DNA of 64,000 nt from Mycobacterium sp. E3251 (lineage in GTDB: Bacteria; Actinomycetota; Actinomycetes; Mycobacteriales; Mycobacteriaceae). This document shows positions 40,053-47,870 of this stretch, one piece after another. Made by a program: the position numbers and the translations under genes. Position 1 is the stretch's first letter, and every line of letters starts with the position of its first letter. The notes beneath the pieces are model-generated. The model did no database searches, had not been told where the DNA came from, and worked only from the letters and a program-made list of their open reading frames with translations. The stretch spans positions 1 through 64,000 of the forward strand of contig NZ_LZJF01000027.1 in NCBI RefSeq assembly GCF_001666835.1, read 5' to 3'.

Positions 40053-40183
40053 CCGAGCATGGTATGTCTCACATCACAGGAGCGGTGCAACCGCGCAGCA
40101 GAAATGGCAGAATGGCACCGTCAGACGAACCCGGGGACCCTATCCGGCCACGAGGATCGAACCGACCACCTTTAGGGACAATG

Positions 40184-41029
40184 ATGTCTGAGCAAAACGT
40201 TTACGGTGCAGGCACATCTGAGCACGCGCAACCGCTCACCAAAATTCGCACGCACCACCTGCAGAAGATGAAGGCCGAAGGCCACAAGTGGGCCATGCTC
40301 ACGGCCTACGACTATTCGACGGCCCGCATTTTCGATGAGGCGGGCATTCCGGTCCTGCTGGTCGGCGACTCGGCCGCCAACGTCGTATACGGCTACGACA
40401 CCACGGTGCCCGTCTCGATCGACGAGATGATCCCGCTGGTGCGCGGCGTCGTGCGGGGCGCCCGTCACGCCCTGGTCGTCGCGGACCTGCCGTTCGGCAG
40501 CTACGAGGCGGGGCCGGCCGCGGCCCTGGCGTCGGCCACCCGGTTCATGAAGGAGGGCGGCGCACACGCCGTCAAGCTCGAGGGCGGCGAGCGGGTCGCC
40601 GAGCAGATCGCCTGCCTGACCGCGGCGGGCATCCCCGTGATGGCGCACATCGGGTTCACGCCGCAGAGCGTCAACAGCTTGGGCGGCTTCCGCGTCCAGG
40701 GCCGCGGCGACGCCGCGGAACAGACCGTCGCCGACGCGATCGCCGTCGCCGAAGCCGGCGCCTTCTCCGTCGTCATGGAGATGGTGCCGGCCGACCTGGC
40801 CACCCAGATCACCGGCAAGCTGACCATCCCGACCATCGGCATCGGAGCCGGCCCGAACTGCGACGGCCAGGTGCTGGTGTGGCAGGACATGGCGGGCGTC
40901 AGCAGCGGCAAGGCCGCCCGCTTCGTCAAGCGGTTCGGCGACATCGGCGCGGAATTGCGCCGGGCCGCAATGCAATATGCGCAAGAAGTGGCCGAGGGGG
41001 TCTTCCCGGCCGACGAGCACTGCTTCTGA
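40184..41029 (+). CDS. panB: 3-methyl-2-oxobutanoate hydroxymethyltransferase (PanB)
   Basis: First step of pantothenate synthesis: adds a hydroxymethyl group from methylene-tetrahydrofolate to 2-oxoisovalerate. The 281-residue product has [39 protein letters not shown] (metal-binding Asp), [13 protein letters not shown] and [20 protein letters not shown]. Two adjacent ATGs (40181, 40184) follow TTTAGGGA; the second gives [11 protein letters not shown], matching the Rv2225 start. Its 2-oxo acid substrate is the same one handled by IlvE upstream. Confidence 0.95.
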   Translation: MSEQNVYGAGTSEHAQPLTKIRTHHLQKMKAEGHKWAMLTAYDYSTARIFDEAGIPVLLVGDSAANVVYGYDTTVPVSIDEMIPLVRGVVRGARHALVVADLPFGSYEAGPAAALASATRFMKEGGAHAVKLEGGERVAEQIACLTAAGIPVMAHIGFTPQSVNSLGGFRVQGRGDAAEQTVADAIAVAEAGAFSVVMEMVPADLATQITGKLTIPTIGIGAGPNCDGQVLVWQDMAGVSSGKAARFVKRFGDIGAELRRAAMQYAQEVAEGVFPADEHCF

Positions 41030-41182
41030 CGGAAGCCACCAGAGGTTTCCGCCCACCGCAACCCCCGATCCTGTCAATTTCCGAAACTCCTTGTGTGGCA
41101 GGCGGGTACGATTGCTCTTGGATAAAGTCTCTACTCCGAGAGCAAGGGTGAACACATCGACCGGGAGATTTGCGGTGACTTC

Positions 41183-42376
41183 GTGCACCGTCGAACGGTA
41201 CTGAAGCTTCCGTTGTTACTGGCGGGAGGCGCTGCACTGACTCGAGCACCTCGCGCGGCCGCGGAACCCGCGCCTGGCAGCTCGCCGCAGGCGAGCCGCT
41301 GGTCACCCGAGCGCGCCAACCGGTGGTATCAGGCGCAGGACTGGCCGGTCGGGGCGAACTACATCACATCGAACGCCATCAATCAGCTGGAGATGTTTCA
41401 GCCCGATACGTTCGATCCCCGGCGGATCGACACCGAGTTGGGCTGGGCCCGCGGCATCGGGTTCAACGCGGTCCGCGTCTTCCTGCACGATCTGCTGTGG
41501 GAGCAGGGCCCCCGGGGGTTCCAAGTCCGCCTCGCCCAGTTCGTCGACATCGCGGCGCGCCACGACATCAAGCCGCTGTTCGTGTTGTTCGACTCCTGTT
41601 GGGATCCTCACCCCCAATCCGGTCCACAGCGCGCGCCGACGCCCGGCGTGCACAACTCGGGCTGGGTGCAGAGCCCGGGTGCGCAACGCCTCGGTGAACG
41701 CTCCTACATCCCGACCCTGCGCAGCTACGTCACCGGGGTGCTCAGTCAATTCCGCACCGACGACCGCGTTTTGGGCTGGGACCTGTGGAACGAGCCCGAC
41801 AATCCGTCCAAGTACTACCGCTCGGTCGAGCGGAAGGACAAGCTCGAATTGGTCACCGACCTGCTCCCCCAGGTGTTCGGTTGGGCCCGTTCGGTCGATC
41901 CGAGCCAACCGTTGACGAGCGGCGTCTGGGACGGCGAGTGGGCGAACCCCGCGCGCCGCAGCACGATCAACGGCATCCAGCTGGACAACTCGGACGTGAT
42001 CACGTTCCACTCCTATGCCCCGCCGGCCGAGTTCGAGAGCCGCATCGCCGAGCTCGCGCCGCTGGGGCGCCCCATCCTGTGCACCGAATACATGGCCCGG
42101 CCGTTGGGCAGCACCATCCAGGGCGTGTTGCCCATCGCGAAGCGCCACAACGTCGGCGCGTTCAACTGGGGCCTGGTCGTCGGGAAGACGCAGACCTTCT
42201 TCCCCTGGGACTCATGGGAGCACCCCAACCCCGCCATGCCGGCTGAATGGTTCCACGACCTGCTCACGCCCGACGGGCAACCGTTCCGCGATCCCGAGGT
42301 TCAGACGATCCGCGAGCTGGGCGGCCTGGCGATGCATCTCCGCGAAGATTCCCCGCCGCCGGCGCCGCCCGGCTGA
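41183..42376 (+). CDS. Exported glycoside hydrolase, GH5-like (clan A)
   Basis: 397 residues with an RR-containing signal peptide (MHRRTVLKLPLLLAGGAALT, likely Tat) ending near AAAEPAPG. The barrel shows GIGFNAVRVFLHDLLW (about 91-106), the acid/base Glu in GWDLWNEPDN (about 196-205), an HSYAPP strand (about 275-280) and the nucleophile Glu in ILCTEYMAR (about 297-305). This is the GH5/clan-A arrangement of cellulase- or mannanase-like enzymes. Substrate unknown; it may act on envelope or environmental polysaccharide. GTG start at 41183. It lies between panB and the CYTH-CHAD gene, adjacent in M. tuberculosis. Confidence 0.82.
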   Translation: MHRRTVLKLPLLLAGGAALTRAPRAAAEPAPGSSPQASRWSPERANRWYQAQDWPVGANYITSNAINQLEMFQPDTFDPRRIDTELGWARGIGFNAVRVFLHDLLWEQGPRGFQVRLAQFVDIAARHDIKPLFVLFDSCWDPHPQSGPQRAPTPGVHNSGWVQSPGAQRLGERSYIPTLRSYVTGVLSQFRTDDRVLGWDLWNEPDNPSKYYRSVERKDKLELVTDLLPQVFGWARSVDPSQPLTSGVWDGEWANPARRSTINGIQLDNSDVITFHSYAPPAEFESRIAELAPLGRPILCTEYMARPLGSTIQGVLPIAKRHNVGAFNWGLVVGKTQTFFPWDSWEHPNPAMPAEWFHDLLTPDGQPFRDPEVQTIRELGGLAMHLREDSPPPAPPG

Positions 42377-42499
42377 GCCCCGCGACAGTCGGCGGCCATC
42401 GCCGCCAGCCGCGTCACCGCGGTATGGCAGGCTATGAGAGCCCAGCACCACCGTCCATGACGTTCAAGGCCGCGGCGACGCGCCGCAACGGAGCCGAAC

Positions 42500-44035
42500 A
42501 TGCCTGCAAAAGCGCCGCAAGCCTCGCGCCATCGAGAGGTGGAGCGCAAGTTCGACGTTGGCGAATCCACCGTGTCACCCTCGTTCGAAGGCATCGCCGC
42601 CGTGGCGCACGTCGACAAGTCGCCGACTCAGACACTGGACGCGACGTACTTCGACACCCCGGCACAGGACCTGGCCCGCAACAAGATCACCCTGCGCCGC
42701 CGCACCGGTGGGTCCGACGCGGGGTGGCACCTCAAGCTGCCGACCGGTCCCGAAGCCCGCACCGAGGTCCGGGTGCCGCTGGACGCGTCCGGCACCGACA
42801 CCGTGCCGGAGGAGTTGGTGGACGTCGTGCTGGCGATCGTCCGCGACCGCCCCCTCGTACCGGTCGCGCGGATCACCACCCAACGCGAAAGCCAGGTGCT
42901 CTACTCCGCCGACGGCGCGCCGCTGGCGGAGTTCAGCAACGACCACGTGACCGCGTGGTCGGCCCGTACTTCCGAGGACGCCGACCTGGAGCCCACGCAA
43001 CAGGAGTGGCGCGAATGGGAGCTCGAACTCGCCGAGCAGAATGGGGCCCCGGACACCGAGCTGTTGAACCGCTTGGGTAACCGGCTGCTCGACGCCGGCG
43101 CCGCACCCGCCGGTCACGCCTCCAAGCTGGCACGCGTGCTCGGCACCACCACGGCGCAGCCCGACAGCGCGCAGCCCGCCGAGCACCCCTTGCAGCGCGC
43201 GGTGGCCGAGCAGATTCGCGAACTGTTGGTGTGGGATCGGGCCGTGCGGGCCGACGCCTTCGATTCCATTCACCAGATGCGGGTCACCACCCGCAAGTTG
43301 CGCAGCCTGCTGCGCGACTACCAGGAATCGTTTGGATTGCCCGACGACGGCTGGGTTCTCGACGAGCTGCGCGAGCTGGCCGGCATCCTCGGCATCGCGC
43401 GCGACGCGGAGGTGCTCGCGGAACGTTACGAGCGTCAATTGGACGGGCTGACACCGGATTTGGTGCGCGGGCCGGTGCACGAACGGCTGGTCGGGGGCGC
43501 CCAGCGCCGTTATCAGACCGGGCTGCGCCGGTCGCTGATGGCCATGCGTTCGCAGCGCTATTTCCGGCTGCTCGACGCCCTCGACGCGATAGCGGCGCAA
43601 CCCCCCGGCAGCGCCTCGGGCGAGGAACACGCGCCGGTCACCATCGACGCCGCCTACAAGAAGGTTCGCAAGGCCGCCAAGGCCGCGACGCAAATTTACC
43701 GGGACCACCCGGACGACCAGCATCAGCGCGACGAGGCGGTGCACCGGATCCGCAAGCGGGCCAAGCGACTTCGCTACACCGCGGCGGCCACCGGCGAGGA
43801 CAAGGTTTCCGAGCAGTCCAAGGCCGTCCAGTCGCTGCTCGGTGACCACCAGGACAGCGTGGTCAGCCGCGAACACCTGCGCCACGAATCCGAAGCCGCG
43901 CACGCCGCCGGCGAGGACACCTTCACTTACGGCCTGCTGTACCAGCAGGAGGCCGACCTGGCCGAGCGGTGCGAACAGCAGCTCGACGACGCGCTGCGCA
44001 AACTCGCCAAGGCGGTGCGCAAGGCCCGGCACTGA
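42500..44035 (+). CDS. CYTH-CHAD domain protein, Rv2226-like
   Basis: 511 residues. The N-terminal CYTH domain (about 10-205) begins with the ExExK-like HREVERKFDVG and holds charged strands typical of triphosphate tunnel enzymes (KITLRRRTGG, HLKLPTGPEARTEVRVPL). The C-terminal CHAD domain (about 225-505) is helical with conserved His/Lys/Arg clusters: SIHQMRVTTRKLRSLLRDYQ, GILGIARDAEVLAERYERQL, AVHRIRKRAKRLRYTAAATG. CHAD domains bind polyphosphate, so a role in polyphosphate or triphosphate metabolism is likely but unproven. Five bp after its stop lies the left copy of the rnpB att repeat. Confidence 0.9.
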   Translation: MPAKAPQASRHREVERKFDVGESTVSPSFEGIAAVAHVDKSPTQTLDATYFDTPAQDLARNKITLRRRTGGSDAGWHLKLPTGPEARTEVRVPLDASGTDTVPEELVDVVLAIVRDRPLVPVARITTQRESQVLYSADGAPLAEFSNDHVTAWSARTSEDADLEPTQQEWREWELELAEQNGAPDTELLNRLGNRLLDAGAAPAGHASKLARVLGTTTAQPDSAQPAEHPLQRAVAEQIRELLVWDRAVRADAFDSIHQMRVTTRKLRSLLRDYQESFGLPDDGWVLDELRELAGILGIARDAEVLAERYERQLDGLTPDLVRGPVHERLVGGAQRRYQTGLRRSLMAMRSQRYFRLLDALDAIAAQPPGSASGEEHAPVTIDAAYKKVRKAAKAATQIYRDHPDDQHQRDEAVHRIRKRAKRLRYTAAATGEDKVSEQSKAVQSLLGDHQDSVVSREHLRHESEAAHAAGEDTFTYGLLYQQEADLAERCEQQLDDALRKLAKAVRKARH

Positions 44036-44040
44036 GCGGG

Positions 44041-44072
44041 GCGGACGAGTTGGCCTGTAAGCCGGATTCTGT
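44041..44072. other. attL: left copy of the 32-bp rnpB direct repeat
   Basis: Begins GCGGACGAGTTGGCC and ends GCCGGATTCTGT. On the minus strand it reads as the universal rnpB 3' region (ACAGAATCCGGCTTAC plus the 3' strand of helix P1). Identity to 49129-49160 is exact; the next bases differ (TATCTGGG here, GCCGCACA there). It is a detached 3' end with no rnpB body attached. Confidence 0.9.
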
Positions 44073-44571
44073 TATCTGGGCGTTTGCACCGTTTGCTGTG
44101 TTGGCCGAGTCAGAAATACCGAGGTCACAGGGTTGGTTGCGTTGACCAATTACGACTGCGATTAATTCTGCTGCGGACTGGCTGCGGACCAGACCGCCGC
44201 CATGGCGACGGTTCCCAACGCCCGGTTATTTCCAGCAGCGGGCCCCAGTCGAACGTGACATCGCGCCATTCCGTACATACGTCGCTGTCACGCTGCAATC
44301 CGAACCGTCGGTAACAAACGATGAGCGTTGGCTGGAACCGAATCGCAAGCTGAACAGGAACAGTGAGCGTCGACTATTAGCCCGCGTTGGCTTCTTGCCG
44401 GCCTGTTGCGTTGGCGACGTTGACCAATGGGGGCCGCCGTTTGGACCTACTCCGGACGGACTGCGGACGCTTCGTCCGAAGCCATCTGTCCGGAGAGAGA
44501 CGGTGCTCGCCGTACGAGGCGCACGTCAGTCGGTCGAGCGGACACCCCCCACCCCTATCGATCCCGCCCGA
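44073..44571. other. Gene-free left arm of the island with short direct repeats
   Basis: 499 bp without an intact gene. GTTGACCAAT occurs at 44141-44150 and 44419-44428, TTGCGTTG at 44137 and 44406, and CTGCGGAC at 44171, 44182 and 44461, each in the same order. The duplicated order means either two related gene tails in tandem or a pair of arm-type recombinase binding sites. Confidence 0.5.
44125..44373 (-). pseudogene. Possible integrase relic in the left end of the island
   Basis: One minus-strand frame is open for about 80 codons and reads ..DSDVCTEWRDVTFDWGPLLE then ITGRWEPSPWRRSGPQPVRS and ends NRSRNWSTQPTL before a TGA at 44127-44125. The WRDVTFDWGPLLEITGR part resembles the W-x-D-V-D-x-x-x-G-x-L-x-I stretch found before the catalytic domain of actinobacterial tyrosine recombinases; the catalytic R-H-R-Y residues are absent. 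A second minus-strand stretch at about 44379-44487 has a related tail (SVRSPSGVGPNGGPHWSTSP). I read both as degraded tails of phage/island genes. The assignment to recombinase is weak. Confidence 0.3.
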
Positions 44572-45165
44572 CTAGCTCGGAGGGGGTTCGCCTTCGACTT
44601 CGCGGAGGTAGCGCTCGACGAGTCCGACTATCTCGGTGTGCCCGGCGGTGATGTCGATTTGGTCCTCCATGAATAGGACTGGCGGGATGACGGTCATCAG
44701 GAATGCCACCGCCATGGGCGGAACGCTTCGTTCATCGACGTCGTACTTCTTCAACACGGCGGCGACCATCTCAGCTTGCTGGGCGCGGAACGTCTGTGCG
44801 TAGTGGCGTAGTTCGGCTGCGAGTTGCGGACGATGGTTGGCCAGGGCAAGAACCTCGATGGCCCACTTACCCCAAGGGGCATCGCGAATCATCCGCCAGA
44901 GTGCCCACAGCGGCTGCGGCGATTCAAGGGCTTCGGCATGTGCTGAGGACCCTGTTTCGGCTTGGCGTTGGAAAACCGCCCGAAGGAGATCGTCCATGGT
45001 GCCGAAGTGGTAGTGCACGAGCTGTGAGCCAAGACCGGCTCTCTCAGCAACGCGGCGGCCAGTGACGGCTGCCCAGCCCTCATCGAGCATAAGTTGCTCG
45101 GCTGCATCCAGTATCACGGTGCGTGTCTTCGCGTTTGGCGACGCGATCCGTCGTGGCGATGCCAT
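44572..45165 (-). CDS. TetR-family transcriptional regulator of the island operon
   Basis: 197 residues. The N-terminal HTH is clear: RTVILDAAEQLMLDEGWAAV, then TGRRVAERAGLGSQLVHYHF (about 35-54) and the usual GTMDDLLRAVFQ. The C-terminal ligand domain (about 70-190) is not assignable to a ligand. It is divergent from the P450 operon across 167 bp that contain a double palindrome, the likely operator. TetR proteins mostly repress; the inducer is probably the P450 substrate or an acyl-CoA derived from it (inference). Confidence 0.88.
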   Translation of the reverse strand: MASPRRIASPNAKTRTVILDAAEQLMLDEGWAAVTGRRVAERAGLGSQLVHYHFGTMDDLLRAVFQRQAETGSSAHAEALESPQPLWALWRMIRDAPWGKWAIEVLALANHRPQLAAELRHYAQTFRAQQAEMVAAVLKKYDVDERSVPPMAVAFLMTVIPPVLFMEDQIDITAGHTEIVGLVERYLREVEGEPPPS

Positions 45166-45234
45166 TCATGACTCGCATTCTTCGTAAGTGCTGACAGGTC
45201 AGGCTATCGGGTTGACCAGCTTCGCCTCGGCGTG

Positions 45235-45269
45235 TTAAGCAGGTGCTTAACTTTTAAGCACCTGCTTAA
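45235..45269. promoter_or_regulatory. Double-palindromic TetR operator
   Basis: TTAAGCAGGTGCTTAA (45235-45250) and its reverse complement TTAAGCACCTGCTTAA (45254-45269) are separated by three bases. Each is itself a 7+7 palindrome around GG or CC. Such a site could hold two TetR dimers and lies 69 bp upstream of the P450 ATG and 69 bp upstream of the TetR start (45165). The AT-rich half-site TTAAGCA stands out from this GC-rich genome. The 35-bp unit could also fold into a single long hairpin in RNA. Confidence 0.8.
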
Positions 45270-45332
45270 AAGTACTTCACAACCCGGCCAGCGGCAAATA
45301 ACCGCACGTCGGCGAGGTAGAGGAGCGACAAA

Positions 45333-46544
45333 ATGTCCCGCAACACGATTGGTGAGCTTCGTTTCGACCCTTACGACGTCGACCTTGTCGCCGATCCCTA
45401 CCCTGTGTACCGGCGGTTACGAGACGAGGTGCCGCTCTACTACAACGAGCAGCACGACTTCTTCGCGCTGAGCCGCTACACAGATGTCGAGAAGGCACTT
45501 TTCGACAACAAGACGTTCAGTTCGGCACGCGGCAACATCTTGGAGTTCATCAAGGCGGATATGGAGATTCCGTCCGGGCTTATCGTCGCGGAGGACCCGC
45601 CCCGACACGACATTCACCGAAGGCTGTTGTCGCGGATGTTCACCCCGCGCAAGATCAGCGCATTGGAGCCTCAGATTCGAGAGTTCTGCGTGCGCAGCCT
45701 CGACCCGCTCGTCGGTGCGGGCGGGTTCGACTTCGTCACGGACTTCGGCGCGGAACTGCCCATGCGGGTAATCGGCATGCTGTTGGGCTTCCCCGATGAG
45801 GATCAACTGAGGTCCCGCGACCACGCGAACGCGATTCTGACGACGGAGGCGGGTCGGCCCATGGAAAGCGCGTCGACCGGATTCGATGACGGTCAACTCT
45901 GGGCGGACTACATCGACTGGCGAGCCGACAATCCTTCCGATGACATCGTCACCGAACTGCTCAATGTGCAGTTCGAAGACGAGCATGGCGTCACTCGCCA
46001 CTTGGAGCGCGCCGAGCTGCTCATGTACGTCAACATGGTCGCCCTGGCGGGCAATGAGACGACAGCACGGCTTATCGGATGGGCGGCAAAGGTGCTCGCC
46101 GAGCACCCTGACCAACGAAGCGAGCTTGTCGCCGATCCAGGTCTGATCCCTCAGGCGGTCGAGGAGTTATTGCGTTTCGAAGGGCCCGCTCCCTTCGTAT
46201 CGCGCTACGTCACACGCGAGGTCGAATACTACGGCCAGCAGGTGCCTAGCGGCAGCGTGATGACGCTCCTCATCGGTTCGGCTAACAGAGACGACCGCCA
46301 ATTCGGTTCCGACGCAGAGAGTTTCAACATACACCGCCAAAACCGGTCACACATCGCCTTCGCTGTCGGTACGCATTTCTGCATCGGTGCGGCCCTGGCG
46401 CGTCTGGAAGGGCGCATCGCACTCGAAGAGATCCTTAAACGGTTTCCCGAGTGGGACGTCGACCTCTCGGCCGCACGGATGTCGACCACCTCGACCGTCC
46501 GAGGCTGGGAAACCATGCCCGCACTCGTCAGAGATAAATCGTGA
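45333..46544 (+). CDS. Cytochrome P450 (island, first)
   Basis: 403 residues. The heme-binding loop is FAVGTHFCIGAALARLEGR, with the Cys ligand at residue 350. The I-helix oxygen-activation motif is ALAGNETTARL, with a Glu-Thr pair. The K-helix ExxR is in VEELLRFEG, and the N-terminal half has EDPPRHDIHRRLLSRMFTPR. Bacterial class, soluble, needing a ferredoxin and reductase that are not in the island. Preceded by GGTAGAGGAG. Its TGA overlaps the GTG of the next gene (GTGA), so translation is coupled. Likely hydroxylates a lipid, steroid or fatty acyl substrate; substrate unknown. Confidence 0.93.
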   Translation: MSRNTIGELRFDPYDVDLVADPYPVYRRLRDEVPLYYNEQHDFFALSRYTDVEKALFDNKTFSSARGNILEFIKADMEIPSGLIVAEDPPRHDIHRRLLSRMFTPRKISALEPQIREFCVRSLDPLVGAGGFDFVTDFGAELPMRVIGMLLGFPDEDQLRSRDHANAILTTEAGRPMESASTGFDDGQLWADYIDWRADNPSDDIVTELLNVQFEDEHGVTRHLERAELLMYVNMVALAGNETTARLIGWAAKVLAEHPDQRSELVADPGLIPQAVEELLRFEGPAPFVSRYVTREVEYYGQQVPSGSVMTLLIGSANRDDRQFGSDAESFNIHRQNRSHIAFAVGTHFCIGAALARLEGRIALEEILKRFPEWDVDLSAARMSTTSTVRGWETMPALVRDKS

Positions 46545-47845
46545 CACCCACCGACCGGCATGCCGCGAGCGATCAGGTCAACTCGGCGTGGCCCGACCAC
46601 CCGGACTATCGGATTGACATCACGCCCTCTCAGCACACCGGTCAGGTCTGGCACGGTGACGTGCTCATCGCCGAAAGTGACGGCTGTCTGGTGGTGACCG
46701 AGACCGATCATGTTGACCGACTGTATTTCCCGAAGTCCGACGTCCGTTGGGACCTGTTGACGCCCTCGGATCGGACAACGGAATGCCCGTTCAAGGGTCG
46801 CGCTGCATATTGGGACCTCGCAGGTGCCCACGACCACGCGGACAGCGTCGCGTGGACCTACCGCACTCCGCTTCCCGAGGTCGCAGGGATCGCGGACTAC
46901 GTGTCGTTCTACGACACGCCCTGTCGCATCGAAATCGTCGAGCGGTGGCCTGACGGCAGGAGCGTTCCAGCCTCCTTCCCGCTGTGGGGCGACGCTGCCG
47001 AGCTGGTGCGGATCATTGATGTCGAGCCCGCCGGTGAGGGCCGGTTCGTCGGCCCCGCGCACGGACCTACCTGGCGCAACGTCGTGGAGGGTGGCCAACT
47101 CGTCGCAGAGTCCGTCGTCGCGGTATCCAAGTCGCTTCCGGGCCAACGAGTTACCTCTGTATCGACCATTTTCACAAAATCAGCAGCCTTCGATGGCCCG
47201 GTCGATCTAACCGTCGAGGTGCTGCGGCACGGCAAGACCTTCTCTACGACGCAAGTCCACGCCACTCAACACGGTGGGCTGTGCTGCGCGGCGCTAGTGC
47301 TCGCCGATTCCGGCGCACCCGACCTGATTCGCGACCAGCCACCCATGCCCGACGTGCCAGGACCCGAGGCGGCGGAAAGCTTTCCGGGATTCGGAGTCAC
47401 CGGACGCGAGATCCGAGTCGTCAACGGAGCCTACGATTCCGACCCCGACCGCATCGGACCGCCCTACATCGATGTGTGGGTCCGCTTCCGGGATGCGCCT
47501 GACGAGTCGTATTTGCACGCTGCGCTTCTTGCCCAATCGACCACACATTGGACCATTGCGGCAGGCATGGCACCGCATCGGGGCTTCGGTGAAGCCCAAG
47601 CACACGACACCATCTCGACCGCAGTCATGATGAGCACCATCGCTTTTCACGACGACGTCGATGTCAGCAACTGGCTGCTGTACAGCAATGACGCGTTCTG
47701 GTCGGGACGTGGACTGATCCAAGGCAACGGCAAGGTCTTCACCGTCGACGGTCGCCTCGCAGCGTCGTACACAGTGCAGGCCATGGCACGCGCCTTCGAC
47801 CGCACCCCGGCAGCTATGGGCCGCGACAATCGCACTGCGATGTGA
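46541..47845 (+). CDS. DUF427 domain fused to TesB-like double-hotdog acyl-CoA thioesterase
   Basis: 434 residues. Residues about 30-120 are a DUF427 domain: GQVWHGDVLIAESDGCLVVT, YFPKSDVRW, CPFKGRAAYWDL and AWTYRTPLPE. Residues about 145-425 resemble acyl-CoA thioesterase II: a first hotdog with PAHGPTWRNVVEGGQLVAES and RVTSVSTIFTKSAAFDGPVD, and a second with PPYIDVWVRFRDAPDESYLH and ISTAVMMSTIAFHDDVDVSN, then SNWLLYSNDAFWSGRGLIQG near the C-terminus. The fusion is odd: DUF427 usually occurs alone. The GTG start overlaps the first P450 stop. It probably hydrolyses an acyl-CoA connected with the P450 products. The two-domain call is from motif reading. Confidence 0.78.
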   Translation: MTPTDRHAASDQVNSAWPDHPDYRIDITPSQHTGQVWHGDVLIAESDGCLVVTETDHVDRLYFPKSDVRWDLLTPSDRTTECPFKGRAAYWDLAGAHDHADSVAWTYRTPLPEVAGIADYVSFYDTPCRIEIVERWPDGRSVPASFPLWGDAAELVRIIDVEPAGEGRFVGPAHGPTWRNVVEGGQLVAESVVAVSKSLPGQRVTSVSTIFTKSAAFDGPVDLTVEVLRHGKTFSTTQVHATQHGGLCCAALVLADSGAPDLIRDQPPMPDVPGPEAAESFPGFGVTGREIRVVNGAYDSDPDRIGPPYIDVWVRFRDAPDESYLHAALLAQSTTHWTIAAGMAPHRGFGEAQAHDTISTAVMMSTIAFHDDVDVSNWLLYSNDAFWSGRGLIQGNGKVFTVDGRLAASYTVQAMARAFDRTPAAMGRDNRTAM

Positions 47846-47870
47846 TGTATCCGAGGTACTGGAGGGTGCC

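Noticed and set aside
42500..44035. CYTH-CHAD fusion as an unusual architecture
   Set aside because: It is the usual architecture of the Rv2226 family and widespread in actinobacteria.
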